A stretch of 64,000 nucleotides of DNA, taken from contig NC_052619.1 in the NCBI RefSeq assembly GCF_016545825.1, positions 36,867,803 to 36,931,802 on the forward strand, in the 5' to 3' direction. A program made the position numbers and the translations under genes. Shown one piece after another: positions 22,516-35,850 of this stretch. The DNA comes from Eucalyptus grandis (lineage: Eukaryota > Streptophyta > Magnoliopsida > Myrtales > Myrtaceae). Each line of letters begins with the position of its first letter. Positions within the stretch are counted from its first letter, which is position 1. The notes under the pieces are model-generated. The model did not search any database, was not told where the DNA came from, and saw only the letters and a list, made by a program, of their open reading frames with translations.

Positions 22516-25500
22516 TGTCATGCCCCAATCCTCGGGCACGCACCTATCCCTCACCTTGGTCGATTAATAACGACGTCCTAGGACGCATCGCCGACTCTTT
22601 CATTTTAATACTAATGCAGAAGCATATAAAATCATCAGACAATAAAGCAATGGGATAAGAAAGTAGGATTAAATTCCGAACTTTCAAAAACAACCACACT
22701 TATATACATTGCAAATTAGTGCACATATATATGAGGCGGACTACTAAGTTAGATTCAACTTAAACAAGTTCAAGAACAATGTCTACAAGTAGGGGTGGGG
22801 GTTCCACAAACTACGGGTCCTCGTCCTCCTCCTCATCATCCTCCACACTTTGACTGGAGCCTTCAGCAGACTACATCGGACTTCCAAGATCTTCAAAATC
22901 CAGGTCTACTGCATCTAGGGACATGAAATGTTGTCCCACAACTGGGATGAGATTACGTCTCAGCAAGTTCTACACTATAAGACCTGATTATGAAGCCAAT
23001 AACTTTAGAGGCTGCCTAAGCACAACACAAGTTATAAGACTTACCTTAGCCTCAGTTTCTTCCTGCAAGTCAGTATATATATCAAATATACACGATCGCA
23101 TCACATCAAATCAATCAGATCGAATCATCGATCAACCGACTTAGTCGATTACATGTCATCTCGATCATTTTTTGGTCGGCTCATCTCATACAATCTATAA
23201 GTCCGTTCATATCGGGACTACTCACTGTTAAGCTGATAAATAGATAGTATACCTCGCTTCTAAGATGATCGGGTATACTGCTGTCTGCTAAGCTGTCATA
23301 TCGCCCGTAAGCTGATATAGTATATCGATAGTGCTCAATTTAAGCTGATAAGGTATACTGCTCTCTGTTAAGCTGCCGTATCACCCGTAGGCTGATATAG
23401 TATATCGACATTGCTCTTTGCTAAGCTGACAAAGTATATTGCTCTCTGCTAAGCTGCCATATCAGAGCCCGTAGGTCGATATAGTATACCGATATATTGC
23501 TCTCTATCTAAACTGACATATTGCCATAGGTCGATATAGCATAGGTCGATATAGTATACCATTCAAATCATACAACCAATTCCATCTTTTTATCATTCTT
23601 GATAAAATAATCATGTGTGGGGACACGGTCGGCCTTAGCCAAAATATCATACTTTCACTTTTTAAACATCCCATTAGTTTCAATAGCCCATAACATATTT
23701 TTGGCGCTGTAAACCGATGCACGGTTATTTTTCAATTAATAACTAAGATTATTTAATTTAGGAATAAATCCTAAAATCACAAATAAATCAATTTAGCACA
23801 AATCAATGCTCAAATAAATAAATGGATTGTACCACAATAATTAACATAAAATTTTGGTCACCGGCCATCCCCGCCTAATTTTCGAAAAATAAATAAATAA
23901 TTAAATAATTCCGAAAATTATTAAATAAATATAGTAAATCCAATTTGGGCCCATAATGCCAGATTGAGTGAGACGAGCCCGGAAAATTACCTAGACTCGT
24001 TTAATAAATAATAGAGCATGTCTACTTGCTAATTATGCTAACCATTTGTCTAACATGCATAGGTAAATCCCTAATCTAATTATTCTAATATAATATATCC
24101 ACTTAATTACACTTAATTAAATCTAATCAACTCCTAAGTATCATTGACTAACTAATAAGGGATTAGTGAGCAAAACTCACTTGAGCAAAGCGAAGACCGG
24201 AACATTGCGATGACGGCGTGACGGCGGCTGAAATCCGAATTTTCAACGATGTCGATGGATGCTCGGGCAGAGTCCAAAAGCCTTGCAAGCCCACAGCAAA
24301 TGTCGGGCTTGGCCTCGGGCTTGGGCTGCTTCGCGGGACTCAAGACGATCTCACTTGAGCTTCAAATTGCTGGGCTGGGCTTGATCTGGCTTCAAGATGG
24401 GCTGCTGGAAATTGAAGATGGGCCACTGAAAATGGGCTGAACTGAGCTGAGTTGGGCTGCTGGCTCGGTGGATTCGATGGCCCAAAGGAGGAGACTTGGA
24501 CGCTGGGCTTCGGAGCTGAATTCGCTGGGCCAAGGAAATGCTTGAGCTGGAGGGGAACGCTGGATCTTCGAGCTGCTGAGCGAAGCACGGGCGAAGAAGA
24601 GAGAGGGAAGCAGCTTCGGGACGTTTGCTGCCGTGAGCTGGCACACGAATTCGCTGGCTTTGGGGCGTGCAGTCAACTATGAAGCTCTCGGTAGAAGTTG
24701 GTTGACCGAAGGGGAACAAATAATGGTGGAGAGAAAGGCTGGATATTGACTGGAACGTGGCAGCAACTGGGGTGGCGGTCGTGCGTGAAGATGGATGATC
24801 CACCGAAGGAGCTGGCATGAAATTTTCGGCGAGGCGAGGGCTGAGCTTCGTGGGCGTGGGGTTTCGGTGAGTGGAGAGAGATGAGGAGATGCTGAGGAAA
24901 TGAAAATGAAAGCAGAACGGTTGTGGCCTTTGGTGAAGAGGAAGAGCGAAGGAGATGGGGATGGAGGAGGCGTGGTCGAGAAGCTGCCGAAGGAGGGGGA
25001 TAAGTCAACAATACTTATCATTCTAATTAAATGGATGTCCCATAAAGCCCACAAGTTTATCATCTTTGTCTCTAATACTTTCTTACAATGAAAATCCACC
25101 CATTTAATCCAATTTAAAGTCAATAATATGCAGCCCTCCCTTAGCTCCGAATTTCCTAAGTATTGAGCTTCAATTTCTTTACAAATTTCCCAATTTTTTT
25201 TGATGACCCAACCTTCCGTACACCAAGCAGCCGGCGAGAAACCTGGGGTGATGCTTGCGGAGGACCTAGACCCCGACGTTACACTTAAGATCCCGTGGCT
25301 CACCGCATTCGAACTCCTCTCATTCCCCGCAAAGGATCACGGAGCCCTATTCAACCCAGGCCACCGCAGGCGGTGGTCAAATTTCCCAAATTTGATGTCC
25401 AATTTCCTCGAAGAAAAAGCCCATACCATTTATGCAGGTGCCCATTGCCAATTAACTCGGCTTGGAAGTCCAAATTTCCTTCAAACGAGCCCATCCGAAT

Positions 25501-25854
25501 TTCTGTTAATTTTCCGCAATGTCCGAAACGATTTTCTGTAAAAATCTCGGAATCTCTAAAAATTATTCGGAGGATGAGTCGAAGTTCCTAAAATAGATCA
25601 TGATACCACAGAAATTTCAATTTCTAAAATTGGATTCAAATTTGCAGTTAATTTCAATCATGCGCATTTTTAACATGACCTAGGCTACCGGGTAATTTCA
25701 GAAATTTTTAATGCAAATGACCCGTGGTCGATTTTCTTCGAGCCACTATGAACTCGCTCGACACATTGGCGACTCTCAGTGGTTGTGAAAATCGCAAGGT
25801 TTCAATTACGGATACAGGGTACCAAAACGACAGAAAATCGGTCTAGTGTTGTTC
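22516..25854. mobile_element. Chromovirus solo LTR, right end missing
   Basis: It begins TGTCATGCCCCAATCCTCGG and follows the other long LTRs through the conserved block ending at GGTACCAAAACGACAGAAAA. It then stops at about 25854, roughly 300 bp short of the expected GATGTCACA end, and gives way to the hAT-like element. No internal domain is present, so this is a truncated or deleted solo LTR. Overlapping open frames at 24340-25300 are chance frames in its GC-rich part. Confidence 0.75.
23195..23570. repeat. Tandem repeats inside the LTR
   Basis: Imperfect units of about 60 to 70 bp contain AAGCTGATA..GTATA, GCTCTCTGCTAAGCTG and TCGATATAGTATA. They occupy the same LTR position as the tandem arrays of the elements at 32302 and 42254, but with different units. 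Confidence 0.7.
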
Positions 25855-26133
25855 GAAAATTAAAATAAAAAATAATTATAATTTCGATTTTTATCAAAAA
25901 ATATTTTTGTAAATTTAAAGAGGGAAGAGAGAGATTGTGAGATTTAGGTTGAAAATGGGTTCTAAATCCAATCCATTTAAGACCCACTTAAGATCCACGT
26001 ATCTTAAGTCTTTAATTGTTAAACCCATTTAACTACTTTTTATCAAAAAATAAGTGACCCATATATGATCTATTTATGATTTAAATGGGTCATATATGGG
26101 TCTAAGACCCATTTTGCCACCCTTAATTTAGAC

Positions 26134-27144
26134 CGAGCTTCCATGATTAGTCCGTTTAGGGTAGATTTAATTTCCCTTAATTTAGCATTTTAGGAGCACT
26201 GTTGCGTATAATATATCATTCCATTTTCTGCATTAGACTTAGGATTACAAGACATATAGAAAATTGTAGCTGTATTTTCGTTGCATGTAAAATCACATCT
26301 TAGGAAAACAGTTTATGAAGGCAGTGGCCCTTGCAAGGCACGTCCCATTTGCATATTTATTTTGCCTTCACGCACTATTGCACGTTAGCAATTTAGTTGG
26401 ACATTTTTCAGATGTTTTCTTTACTGCTCAAGGAGGTCCTATCCCAGGACTGGGGCATAATAGTAATACCTGGGAAAATTTTATATAAAGGCCTAAAGTG
26501 TGGCAACTTTTAAAAAGAGAGCCCAAAGTGATCATTGTCTTAAATAATGGCTTGAATCGGCCACTTAGACTCATATAAGGCCTGAAGCAAGGTCATTTTC
26601 TTAGAAAAATGTATGAAGTGGCTACTTGTACTCAAATAAGGGCCTCAACTCATCAGCTGGTTAAATTTTTGTCAGTTTGAGCAAATGCTTGTTCTTGCCG
26701 CATAGTTAGGGCCTTTTCGTCTAGAAACTCTTTTTATTTTTATTTTTATTTATTATGATTGAGGACTCCACCACAGGCCCCCCATGCTTGGACGGCACCG
26801 AAGGGCTGGGCCCCTATACCTCGGTCATTATTCTATATTCTTTGTCCAAGCCATCTCGACACTTCTGCGGGAACATTTCAATTGGTTCGACGTAAGGGAA
26901 AATCTTAGTCTTCAAAAACTTTCTTCACAGCCATTCACTAAGGCAAAATCTTATATTTCTCTCATCTCCATCTAGGAACTCTGTTCGCTCTTCCTTCCTC
27001 CCTCCTTCCCTACATCGCCGCCCCACTGCAAAACCAATGACCAAATGGTAGACGAGCAAGCGAGCGAACCGATAGTTCCCCCGTTTTACTCCCTTTTGGT
27101 TTAGCCTCAGCAGTTGCACGAAATTGACGAGCTTCACGCCATTT
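26134..27144. other. Intergenic sequence with repeat remnants
   Basis: About 26480-26690 is a half-copy of a small element family (words such as AAAGGCCTAAAGTGTGGC), related to 63320-64000. The part at 26960-27144 is C-rich and contains a short frame reading MVDEQASEPIVPPFYSLL. It might be a broken gene start cut by the copia LTR, but no family is recognised. Confidence 0.35.
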
Positions 27145-28130
27145 TGTTGGAGAAATATCTCAAGGAAATTTTGATGATCCCAAAGCTATTCTTAGTATAA
27201 TATTTACTATGGTATTTACAGATGTTCATGACAATGTGTAAAGAACAAAAGTGATGTCCATAAAAAAAAATTAAAAAAAAAAACACGAGACTATTATGTT
27301 TGTGAACAACACCAACTGATTGGAAGATTGGTTGAGGACAATTTCTGTGTTGATGCTGAGGATATCAAGTCATTGGTGATGTTACAAATATAGCCATTGT
27401 CTAGTGGAGGTGCACAATGGAAGAACCAGAAGTCAAACAGAAAACCAGAAAATAGGTTGTCTTACAAACCTGTCACAACCGTAGTGATAGGATAGCAGCA
27501 GAAGCCATTTCGGATAGCTTACAAATGTACTGAAAAGAATTGCATGGGCAGTTTTATCTTTATACAGCAACATCAACAGGTAATTAATGGCTCCTTCTCC
27601 AAGACATCTCCAATGAGGAGTTTGAGGATGGTTATATAAGAGAAGATCATTGAAGAATATTACACATGTGCAATACAAAATCTTGAACTCTGCGAGAAGT
27701 TGTGTCCTTAGCAAAAAGCACTCGTTCGTTTTTACTTTTGTTGTATTCTTGTTGTCTTGTAATACTGTAAAAAATCAAGTGTACCAATTGACAACATCAC
27801 CTAATTCCTGATAGTGTGATATATCATTTGAAAGGATCAGCATGTACTGTAACTTGTTCAGCAGAAAACTAATGCAATTCAGCCAGGCTTATAGCTATTA
27901 ATGGTGAGAGTAGACATAGGCTTGGGGATAAATCTGAACCACTATTTATTATTGAGTGCTACTTTTTTTCTCACTCATTTTACTCGCATAAGCACACAAT
28001 TTGCTAACAATTTTTTTTAAAAAAAAAATCTGACCCTATCTTTACCTAGTATGTGCTAATTTCTACAAAAAGACTGTGAAAGTTTTTAAAACAATCTATT
28101 CACATCTCTCTAGGTTGTATTGTTAGCCTC
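27145..28130 (+). mobile_element. Ty1/copia 5' LTR
   Basis: It begins TGTTGGAGAAATATCTCAAG and ends ...CCTCA just before a tRNA-Met-type primer-binding site, TTGGTATCAAAGTC, at about 28135. The T-rich promoter-like stretch near 27720-27770 fits a copia LTR. The exact left boundary is inferred because no 3' LTR partner is in the window. Confidence 0.6.
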
Positions 28131-28202
28131 AATAATTGGTATCAAAGTCTTATTGCTCGTTATTTGAAGTCTATTTCTTCAAAGTATAAAGATCTTTCTA
28201 TT

Positions 28203-31200
28203 ATGGCTAACTTTGGTGATTTCTTTACCAATGATGTTCAAGCACCCAACAAGCCACCTTACTTTGACAGAAGCAACTATGATTGCTAGAAACAAATAAT
28301 GCAATCCTACCTTGAGGCGATGGATCTTGACATGTGATATAAAATCGAAAATGGCATAATTATACCGCTCAAGCTTTTGTTCAAGCTCCTCAAGGTCTGT
28401 CCCGACAAGAAGGACAGGAAGTTCAAGTTGATGTTGTTGTTGCTAATGCAGAAGAAGCTCAAAGAAAGTTACTCACAATGCTAAAGTCATACATATACTA
28501 TATTGTGCTTTGTCTCCATTTAAATTTTATAATATTTCCTCTTGTGTCACAGCCAAAGAAGTTTGAGATTGACTATATGTGACATTTGAAAGAATTGATA
28601 GAGTGAGACAAAGATGAATATTCTTCTTAGACAATATGAGCTCTTCAAGATGAAATATGATGAAATAGTAACACAGATGTCTGCCAGATTCACCAAGATA
28701 GCGAATGACTTGGAAAATCAAGGAAAAATATTCACTAATACTAAAACGTTAAACAAGCTATTGAGAGCATTACAAAAGAAATGGAGCAACGTGAAGACCT
28801 TGATATGGGAAACAATGAGGATCCAGCCAATTACAGGATGAATTGATTTGAAAATTCATGTCCTACAAAGTAGAACAATTGAATGAGGAAAAAAACTCAA
28901 AAGGTAAGAAAGTTATTGCCTTTAAAGTTGATCATGATGATAGGTGAACAAATATCATCAGATGGTGAAAATAATGATGAAGATATGTCACTATTGACAA
29001 GAAGATTCAAAAGTTTCATGAGGAAATGAGGAAACCTTAAAGGCAAACGTAAATGAAGTATTAAGATGATAAAAAGCCATACAAAAAAAACAAAAAAGAA
29101 TCCAAAGGTAAGGATATTGTCTGTTAAGGCAAATCTAAACAGGTGGTGTCCTAATTTATCCCATCTCTTCTTTGCTGATGATGCTATCTTTTTCCTCGAT
29201 GGTACATTAATAGAATGTCAGAATTTAGCCAATATTATTCACCAATATTGTCGAGCGACAGGTCAGGAAGTTAATAGAAATAAATCGGGGATTTTCTTTA
29301 ACAAATCTTGTCCACACAGTCTCCAGGTAAATCTGGCCAGCGAACTACATGTCCCAATATTGGACAAAACTAGCAAATATCTTGGTCTTCCATCTGACTG
29401 GGGCAAGTCTAAAAGAGAGATGTTTTCATGGATCCTGGGAAAAGTTGAATCTAAGCTGCAGAGTTGGACATAAAAGCTACTCTTAAAGGGAGGTAAGGAA
29501 ATCCGGCTTAAATCGGTCGTCCAAGTAATACCACCATATGCCATGTCCATATTTAAGATTCCACTATCTCTATGTAAGTCTATTGAACAACAAGTTGCAA
29601 GATTCTGGTGGAAGCATAGTGGTCGTAAATCTGGGGTCCATTGGAAGAACTGGGATATTCTTAAAACTAGAAAGGACCATGGTTGAATGGGTTTCCGAGA
29701 CCTTGTTGCGTTTAATAACTCTCTCTTAGGAAAACAAGCTTGTCGACTAATTCATGAGCCTCTTACCTTATGGGGCAGACTTTTTAAAGGATTATATTTC
29801 CATTCTTCGGATTTCTTGAGGGCTGAAAAAGGATTAAGACCGTCATGGGGGTGGAATAGTCTTTTAATTGGACGGGATTCTATCTCAGATAATGTCCAAT
29901 GGTCCGTTAGCAATGGTCAGAAGATTAACATTAGAGAGGACAAGTGGCTCTCGAGTGGTGTTATAGGAGGTCCAGCTCCTAGAGGAGAAGCAACGAAGGT
30001 AGCAGATTTTATTCTACCAACTCAGGCCGCATGGAACGAACCCCTCCTTCGACAAAGTTTTGATCCCCAGATTGTAAGTGAAATTCTGTCTTTACCAATT
30101 CGACCTTCCTATCTTTCTGATTTGCTTATATGGAAGGGTCAGCTAAATGGTAACTATACGGTTAAGAGTGCCTATAATTACATCAAAGATCATACATCCA
30201 GTGATAAATCTGAGATGCCCTCTTCATCCTACCAACCTCCTAGGAAGTTATGGTCATCTATTTGACATTTACAAAGCCCCCCCAAGGTTCGCATTTTCAT
30301 GTGGTCTCTCTGTCAAAACGCCATGCCTACAAAAGACAACCGTATTCACCGGCATATCATCCCCGACCCCATTTGTCCTATGTGCACAAATCAACTCCCC
30401 GAAATAGCAGAACATATCTTCCTTTTCTGCCCTAGAACTAAGTCTATCCTGGTCGCATCCACAGTAAATCTAGCAACCATAATGTCTACTGACTACTCGA
30501 ATCGATAAATGTATTGCAGACTTACTAGAGAACAAAGATCTTGACTTACCTGGACTGGAGATGGTGGCTTCTATTCTCTGGCACCTATGGAAGAGTAGGA
30601 ATGCTTTTGTCTTCCGTCAACGAAGCCTAACAGCTGAACAGGTGGTGCAATTAGCTCTTGCCGATGTTACATCATCTTCTCTCTGCCATCAGTCGTCCGT
30701 GACTCGAAGAAGGACACACTTCGATTCTGACCACCAGTGGCATCCACTAGCTTCGGGTGTTCTTAAGATAAACATCGATGGCGCCTACCTGACCTCCCCA
30801 CAGCAAGGAGCGATCGCCTGTGTATGTCGCGACTCTGCGGGTCGCCTTATCACTGGATTTACAGAAACCATCAATGCCTCTTCTGCCCTACAATCAGAGA
30901 TTCAAGCGCTGGTTCATACCTTGAAATTTCTGCTGCAGAAAGGACTGGAAAAAGATCATTTGCTGCTGGAGTCGGATTGCTCTGTGGTGGTGGACGCTGT
31001 GCGCAACCCCCTTTGGTTTCCATGGCAGCAACGCTCTCTGTTTGCAGAAGCTAGGGCACTTTTGCCCTCTTTTCCTTCTCTTCATATTCGGCACTGTAGA
31101 CGGGCTGCGAACTTCATAGCTGATTAGGTTGCTAAGGCCCATGGGCTTTCTATGCTTCCCCACAATTGGCCCGTTTCTCCCCCTTTCCATCTTTTAGATC

Positions 31201-32301
31201 TTTTATATGCCGAAGCTTTATCTAGCGATTGTATTTCTGCCACTTAATCTATAATACCGCTGTTTATAACCAAAAAAAAAAAAAACTAGGTCACAAAAAC
31301 CAGATTGGCATCTCTCAAAGAAAAAAGAAAAAAAGAAAAGAAAGGAAAATACGAAAAGAAGAGTAAAGCATTGAAGATTGAATCATGGAGTGACACCAAA
31401 TGCGAATCGAGTGGCAAAGAAAAAGCAAATCCTTGCTTAATGGCTTATTCTGATCATGAAGATGGAAACGAGGTAAACAATTCTTAATTAATTTAAGAAG
31501 GGTTACAGGAGTTTTTTAAAGAAATGTTTGAAGAACACAAAAATGTTTTCAAAAGGATTTCCACGTTGATAACTTGAAAACCTTGCTTACAAAGCTACTC
31601 TTGATAACTTGAAAAAGGATAATGATCTCCAAATAAGAGATCTTGAACTCACTCAGGTGGAAAATAGCACTCTTAAATAAGAGAATTCAAATATCAACAC
31701 AAAGTTTTCTCTCGGGTCAAAGACTTTGAAGAACATTCTCTCAATTTAAATTCCTCAATATAATAAATGTGGTCTAACACCTAAGGAAAATGATACTAAG
31801 AAGAAGCATTTTCCAAAGTCAAAGAAAGGTTTAGATAAAGACTGCCTATATATCTTTATAAGTGTCATTATGCAAGACACTTCACAAAATTTACTATGAA
31901 GAAATTTTTCTATTGCTCAATTTGTAATGAATATGATCATTTCAAATAAGAATGCCCAAAGGAGCAAATGAAGGCCAAAAGAATACGCCAGAGATTTGAT
32001 ACGGAATCAAAACCTAATAAGAAGGGACTCGAACTTAAATGGGTACCAAAGAAAAGATAGGAATTTTCTTGATTACAATGATATTGAGGAAAAATAAGTG
32101 GTATCTGGACAATGACTACTCAAGACATATGACTGTAGATGACATCAAGTTCGTAAATCTCACTACAATAGATTAAGGCACTATCACCTTCGGAGGAAAG
32201 GACAAATGAAGAACAACGGGCAAAGAAAGCATCAAATTAGAAAGTCTGAGTCAACTATATGGCAAGGGATACAAAATGAACTTTAAGGAAGGTAAGTGTA
32301 T
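28203..32301 (+). pseudogene. Decayed Ty1/copia gag-pol start, split by a LINE
   Basis: Gag begins near 28203 (MANFGDFF, then PPYFDRSNYD) and continues through the UBN2-type gag domain at 28614-28841 with frameshifts and stops. It is interrupted by the LINE at about 29120-31284. It then resumes with a basic stretch, a C-x2-C-x4-H-x4-C zinc knuckle near 31912-31960, the protease region with LDNDYSRHMT at about 32105 where LDSGCSRHMT is usual, and the start of the pre-integrase region at 32250-32300. It is cut at 32301 by the chromovirus LTR. Integrase and reverse transcriptase are not seen afterwards. Confidence 0.85.
29120..31284 (+). mobile_element. 5'-truncated L1-type LINE with RNase H
   Basis: The element starts inside the reverse transcriptase just before its catalytic FADD box (29173), so most of ORF2 is missing. 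Then follow the thumb, a zf-RVT domain with CPMC and EHIFLFCP at 30377-30430, and a plant-type RNase H domain (KINIDGAYL at 30765, LLLESDCS at about 30960). The poly(A) tail is at 31271-31284. Stops at 29471, 29684, 30263 and 31125, and a frameshift between 30508 and 30561, show it is dead. No target duplication could be seen, partly because both flanks are A-rich. Confidence 0.9.
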
Positions 32302-35300
32302 TGCGTCACATTCTAATCCTCTGAGTGTGTGCCTATCCCTAAGCAGTCGATTAACTAGCGACGTCCTAGGATGCGTTGCCGATCCATTCTTTTTAATGCA
32401 CATGCGGAAGCAAATAAATAAATCCCTAGACAACAACAAAATGATATGGAAAAGCAGGACCACCAATTATCATAAACCAAACCACACATTATTCATATAC
32501 ATTACTAGCCGATATTTACAAAGTCTACAAAAATGTCAACTCTCCAAAACAAGCTGTCCTACGATCAGCTAGTCCGACTTGTTCATTGATTCTGCAGAGT
32601 CCACAGGGCCAGGGCGAGAAGACGGGTCTTCCACTGCACCATTCGGAGGGTTAGCTAGATCCTCATCTCGAGCAGCATCAATCACTACAGAGGGGACATC
32701 GAAAGACCTAAGGGGACCTAGCCTAATACCATAGGGATTGGTATGAAACCATGCTCTGAATCGATTAGGTATTTCCTGGTGTGGAACCTCTTTGATCCAG
32801 ACCATGGTTACAACTAGGTCGTAAACCCAAAAACCTTCGGGATCGAGAAAACTGGAAACCCGCTCAGTAATCCTCATGAGATGACCATGTAGTTCAGGGG
32901 GATTCTCCATCCAAGAACCTAAAAGGTTATCCCACAACGGCGTGAGACGACGTCTCAGCAAGTTCAACCCTCTAAGACCTTACTAGAAAGAAAATACGCT
33001 CTGAGGCTGCCTAAGCACAACATGAGTCGAAGGTCTTACCTTTGCCTCTGTTCCTTCCTGCAAGTTAGTATAATTGACATTTTCAACCAATCATTCCAAC
33101 ACATCCAGACAGGTTGAATCATTGATCAATCGACTCAGTCGATTACATGTCATCTAGACCATTTACTAGTCATCTCAATCAACACTATCTATAAAGTCCG
33201 ATCATTAATCAGGATTGCTCATTCTAAGCCGATAGTAGATAGTATAGCTCACTAGAAATTGCCGTAATATATAATATAGTATAGTATTATGCTCGCTAGA
33301 AGCTACCTCGAATATTGATATAGTATACTATTATACTTGCTAGAAGCTGCCTCAAATATTGATATAGTATACTATTATGCTCACCATAAGCTGTCTCAAA
33401 TATCGATTCTGATCATCTGATCAAATCACCATTTTTATTCTTCCTGATAAAAATAATCGTGTGTGGGTACACGTTCGGCCTTAGCTATAATACAATATTT
33501 TCACCCTTGAAAATCCCACAAATTTCAACAGTCCACAAATTCATTTTTGGTGTTGTAAACCGACGCCCGGTAATTTCCAGTTAATTACTGAAATTAAATA
33601 AATTTAGGAATAAATTCATAAAATACAAATCATACAAAATTTGCATAAATTCAAGCTCAATTAAATAAACGAGATCACACCACTACAATCAGCATACAAT
33701 TTTGATCACCGGCTATCCCGGTCTAATTTCCGGAAAATAAATAATTATTAATTAATTACGAAAAATAATAAATAAATGCCAATAAATAGGACTTAGGCTC
33801 GTAAAGCCTAATTGGAAGTCGAGACGGGCTCGGAAAATTACCGAACCACTCTAGTTAAATACTAGAGCTTGTCTAGGCTCTAATTACACTACTCTAATCA
33901 CCTAACATGCAATAACAATTAATTAAATTGCTAATCTAATCTAACTATCCACTTAATCCATACTTAGTGTAAACTAAACAATCCTTAAACGTCATTAACT
34001 TACTAAGCAATGATTAGTGAGTTAAACTCACTTGTTTAATGATATGCTTGAATCAAAATGACGGGGATGTAGAGGGGCTCGATAAACTCAAATTGGGACC
34101 GCCAAGTGAGGCCGGGACAGGCTTGAAAACGGGCCTTGATGTCCACAACCCTTGCTGATTTTGAATTTAGATTTGGGCTCGAGGAAGCTACAATGGTGGC
34201 TGGTTCGAGCACAACTCGGGCTAGATTTGGTGGCCACGGGTGGTGGTGCGAGCTGAGACTAAAACGACCATGAACCGGGCCGAGTTGCTGCTGGACTTGC
34301 TGGAACGGGGCGGCCGTTTGGCTTTGGATGGGCTAGAACGGCTTTGGACGAGCCTAACTTTGTGGCAGAAAAAGACACGAACTAAAAGAGATGGAGCGGT
34401 GGCAGTCGAAGACAAATTGGTGGGGTTTGGTGGGGGCAGAAACGTGCGAGACAAATGAAAAATAAGGCAGAAGTAGAAGTGGTCTGGGCGTCAATGAAAC
34501 TGGCGGGACCGAAGAGTGAAAGGAACCGAGAGGGAGAGAAGATAAAGCTAAAGCAGCAAAATGGGGGTGGTCTGCAGCTGACGTGCACCTTAAGAAGACC
34601 GAAGAAGAGAGAAAAGTTGGGCAGCTGGCAGTGATCAAATAGAGAGGGTGGAGAGAGAAGAAGAATGTCGGTCAGGGGGTGAGAGAGGGATAATAGAGTA
34701 GGGAGGTTTGTCGGCTTGGGGGAGAAACGTGAAAAATTAGGAGAGAGAGGAGAGAGAGAGAAAGAAATTGAAGAGGGGAGGGACTTGTCGGCTACAAAAG
34801 GAAAACGTGCGAAAACAAGAAAAATAAAAGGAGGGTGACGTGCGGATTGGAGGACCAAAGGAGAGGAAGGAACAATTTAAATAAAACACAATTATACTTT
34901 TGCTCAACTTCACAACACGAACAATTAGTCATCCAAGGCCAATTTTAACATCAATTTGCACAATTCGAAGTCCAATTGAAGACCAAAATAAGATGGTCCC
35001 TCCAACCTACGAATTTCCCTCAATTCCGAATTCTATTTCCTTTTTCTTGGAATCCGATTTCTTAACAAACTTCTCTGATTGAGGCCAAACTTTGTTGAAG
35101 AAAAAGCCCACACAACTTCCTTTCACCAAATACTTCACATCGGAGGCCAAAATCCCCTTCAAATTGGCCAATATGAATTTCCGTTTGTTTTTCTGAATCG
35201 TTCGAATCGATTTCCGTAAAAACTCCGAACTCATCGGAAATTCCTTGAAAGATGAGTCGACGTTCCTAAAATGACTCATGACATAACACAACTTTCAATT

Positions 35301-35836
35301 TCCGAAATAGAATTCAAATTCGTGGTTAATTTCAATCTGATGCGATTTTAGCATGACCTAGCCTATTGGGTAGCTTTTAGAAATTTTTGGTGCAATTGAC
35401 CCGTGGTTGATTTTCTTCGAGCTACACGTACCTCTTCGACACATTGGCAACTCTTGGTGGTCGTGAAAATCTTGAGGTTTCAAATATGGACACAGGGTAC
35501 TCAAAACGATAGAAAATCGATCTAGTGCTGATCGACAAGAATTTTGCAATCATGTGGAATCACCCACACTTTGATCACACATTTCAATCGAATCGACCTA
35601 TCTCCGGTCTCTAATTGATTTTTAATTATACCGTAATGACCCTTGCAGACAAGCATGGTTGAGCAATCAATTCCCGATTGAATTCTCAAGTCTGTTGCGT
35701 TTAAAATTCCTTAATAGTTTCACCGATAAGTCGGTTATCTCATGAGTGGCCATCTCAAAGAAAAGCACCATAGTCATGTTGATGAAAAACCCAACTTATC
35801 CAATTGAAATCAGAATTTGAAATTCAAGATGTCACA
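32302..35836 (-). mobile_element. Chromovirus 3' LTR
   Basis: Read on the plus strand it runs from TGCGTCACATTC to GATGTCACA (3.5 kb). The element is on the minus strand, so this is its 3' LTR. It has the same blocks as the other long LTRs, including a tandem-repeat zone at about 33220-33410 (unit with GATATAGTATACTATTAT). Confidence 0.85.
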
Positions 35837-35850
35837 ACTCTTCTCCTCTT
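35837..35850 (-). other. Polypurine tract of the minus-strand chromovirus
   Basis: On the minus strand AAGAGGAGAAGAGT directly precedes the 3' LTR. It would prime plus-strand DNA synthesis and fixes the element's orientation. Confidence 0.8.

Larger units (their letters stand above)
22142..26125. mobile_element. hAT-like MITE opened by an LTR
   Basis: The left part (22142-22515) has GGGTCGG/GGGTCGGG words and the right part (25855-26125) ends in ATGGGTC...TTTTGCCACCCTTA, the complement of a widespread plant hAT terminus. The flanks carry 8-bp words GTTTAGAC (22134-22141) and ATTTAGAC (26126-26133), a one-mismatch target duplication. The two halves are separated by the LTR at 22516-25854. No transposase is present. 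Confidence 0.5.

Noticed and set aside
24340..25303. Several overlapping open frames up to 208 codons
   Set aside because: They lie in the GC-rich part of a truncated LTR, overlap on both strands and show no domain.
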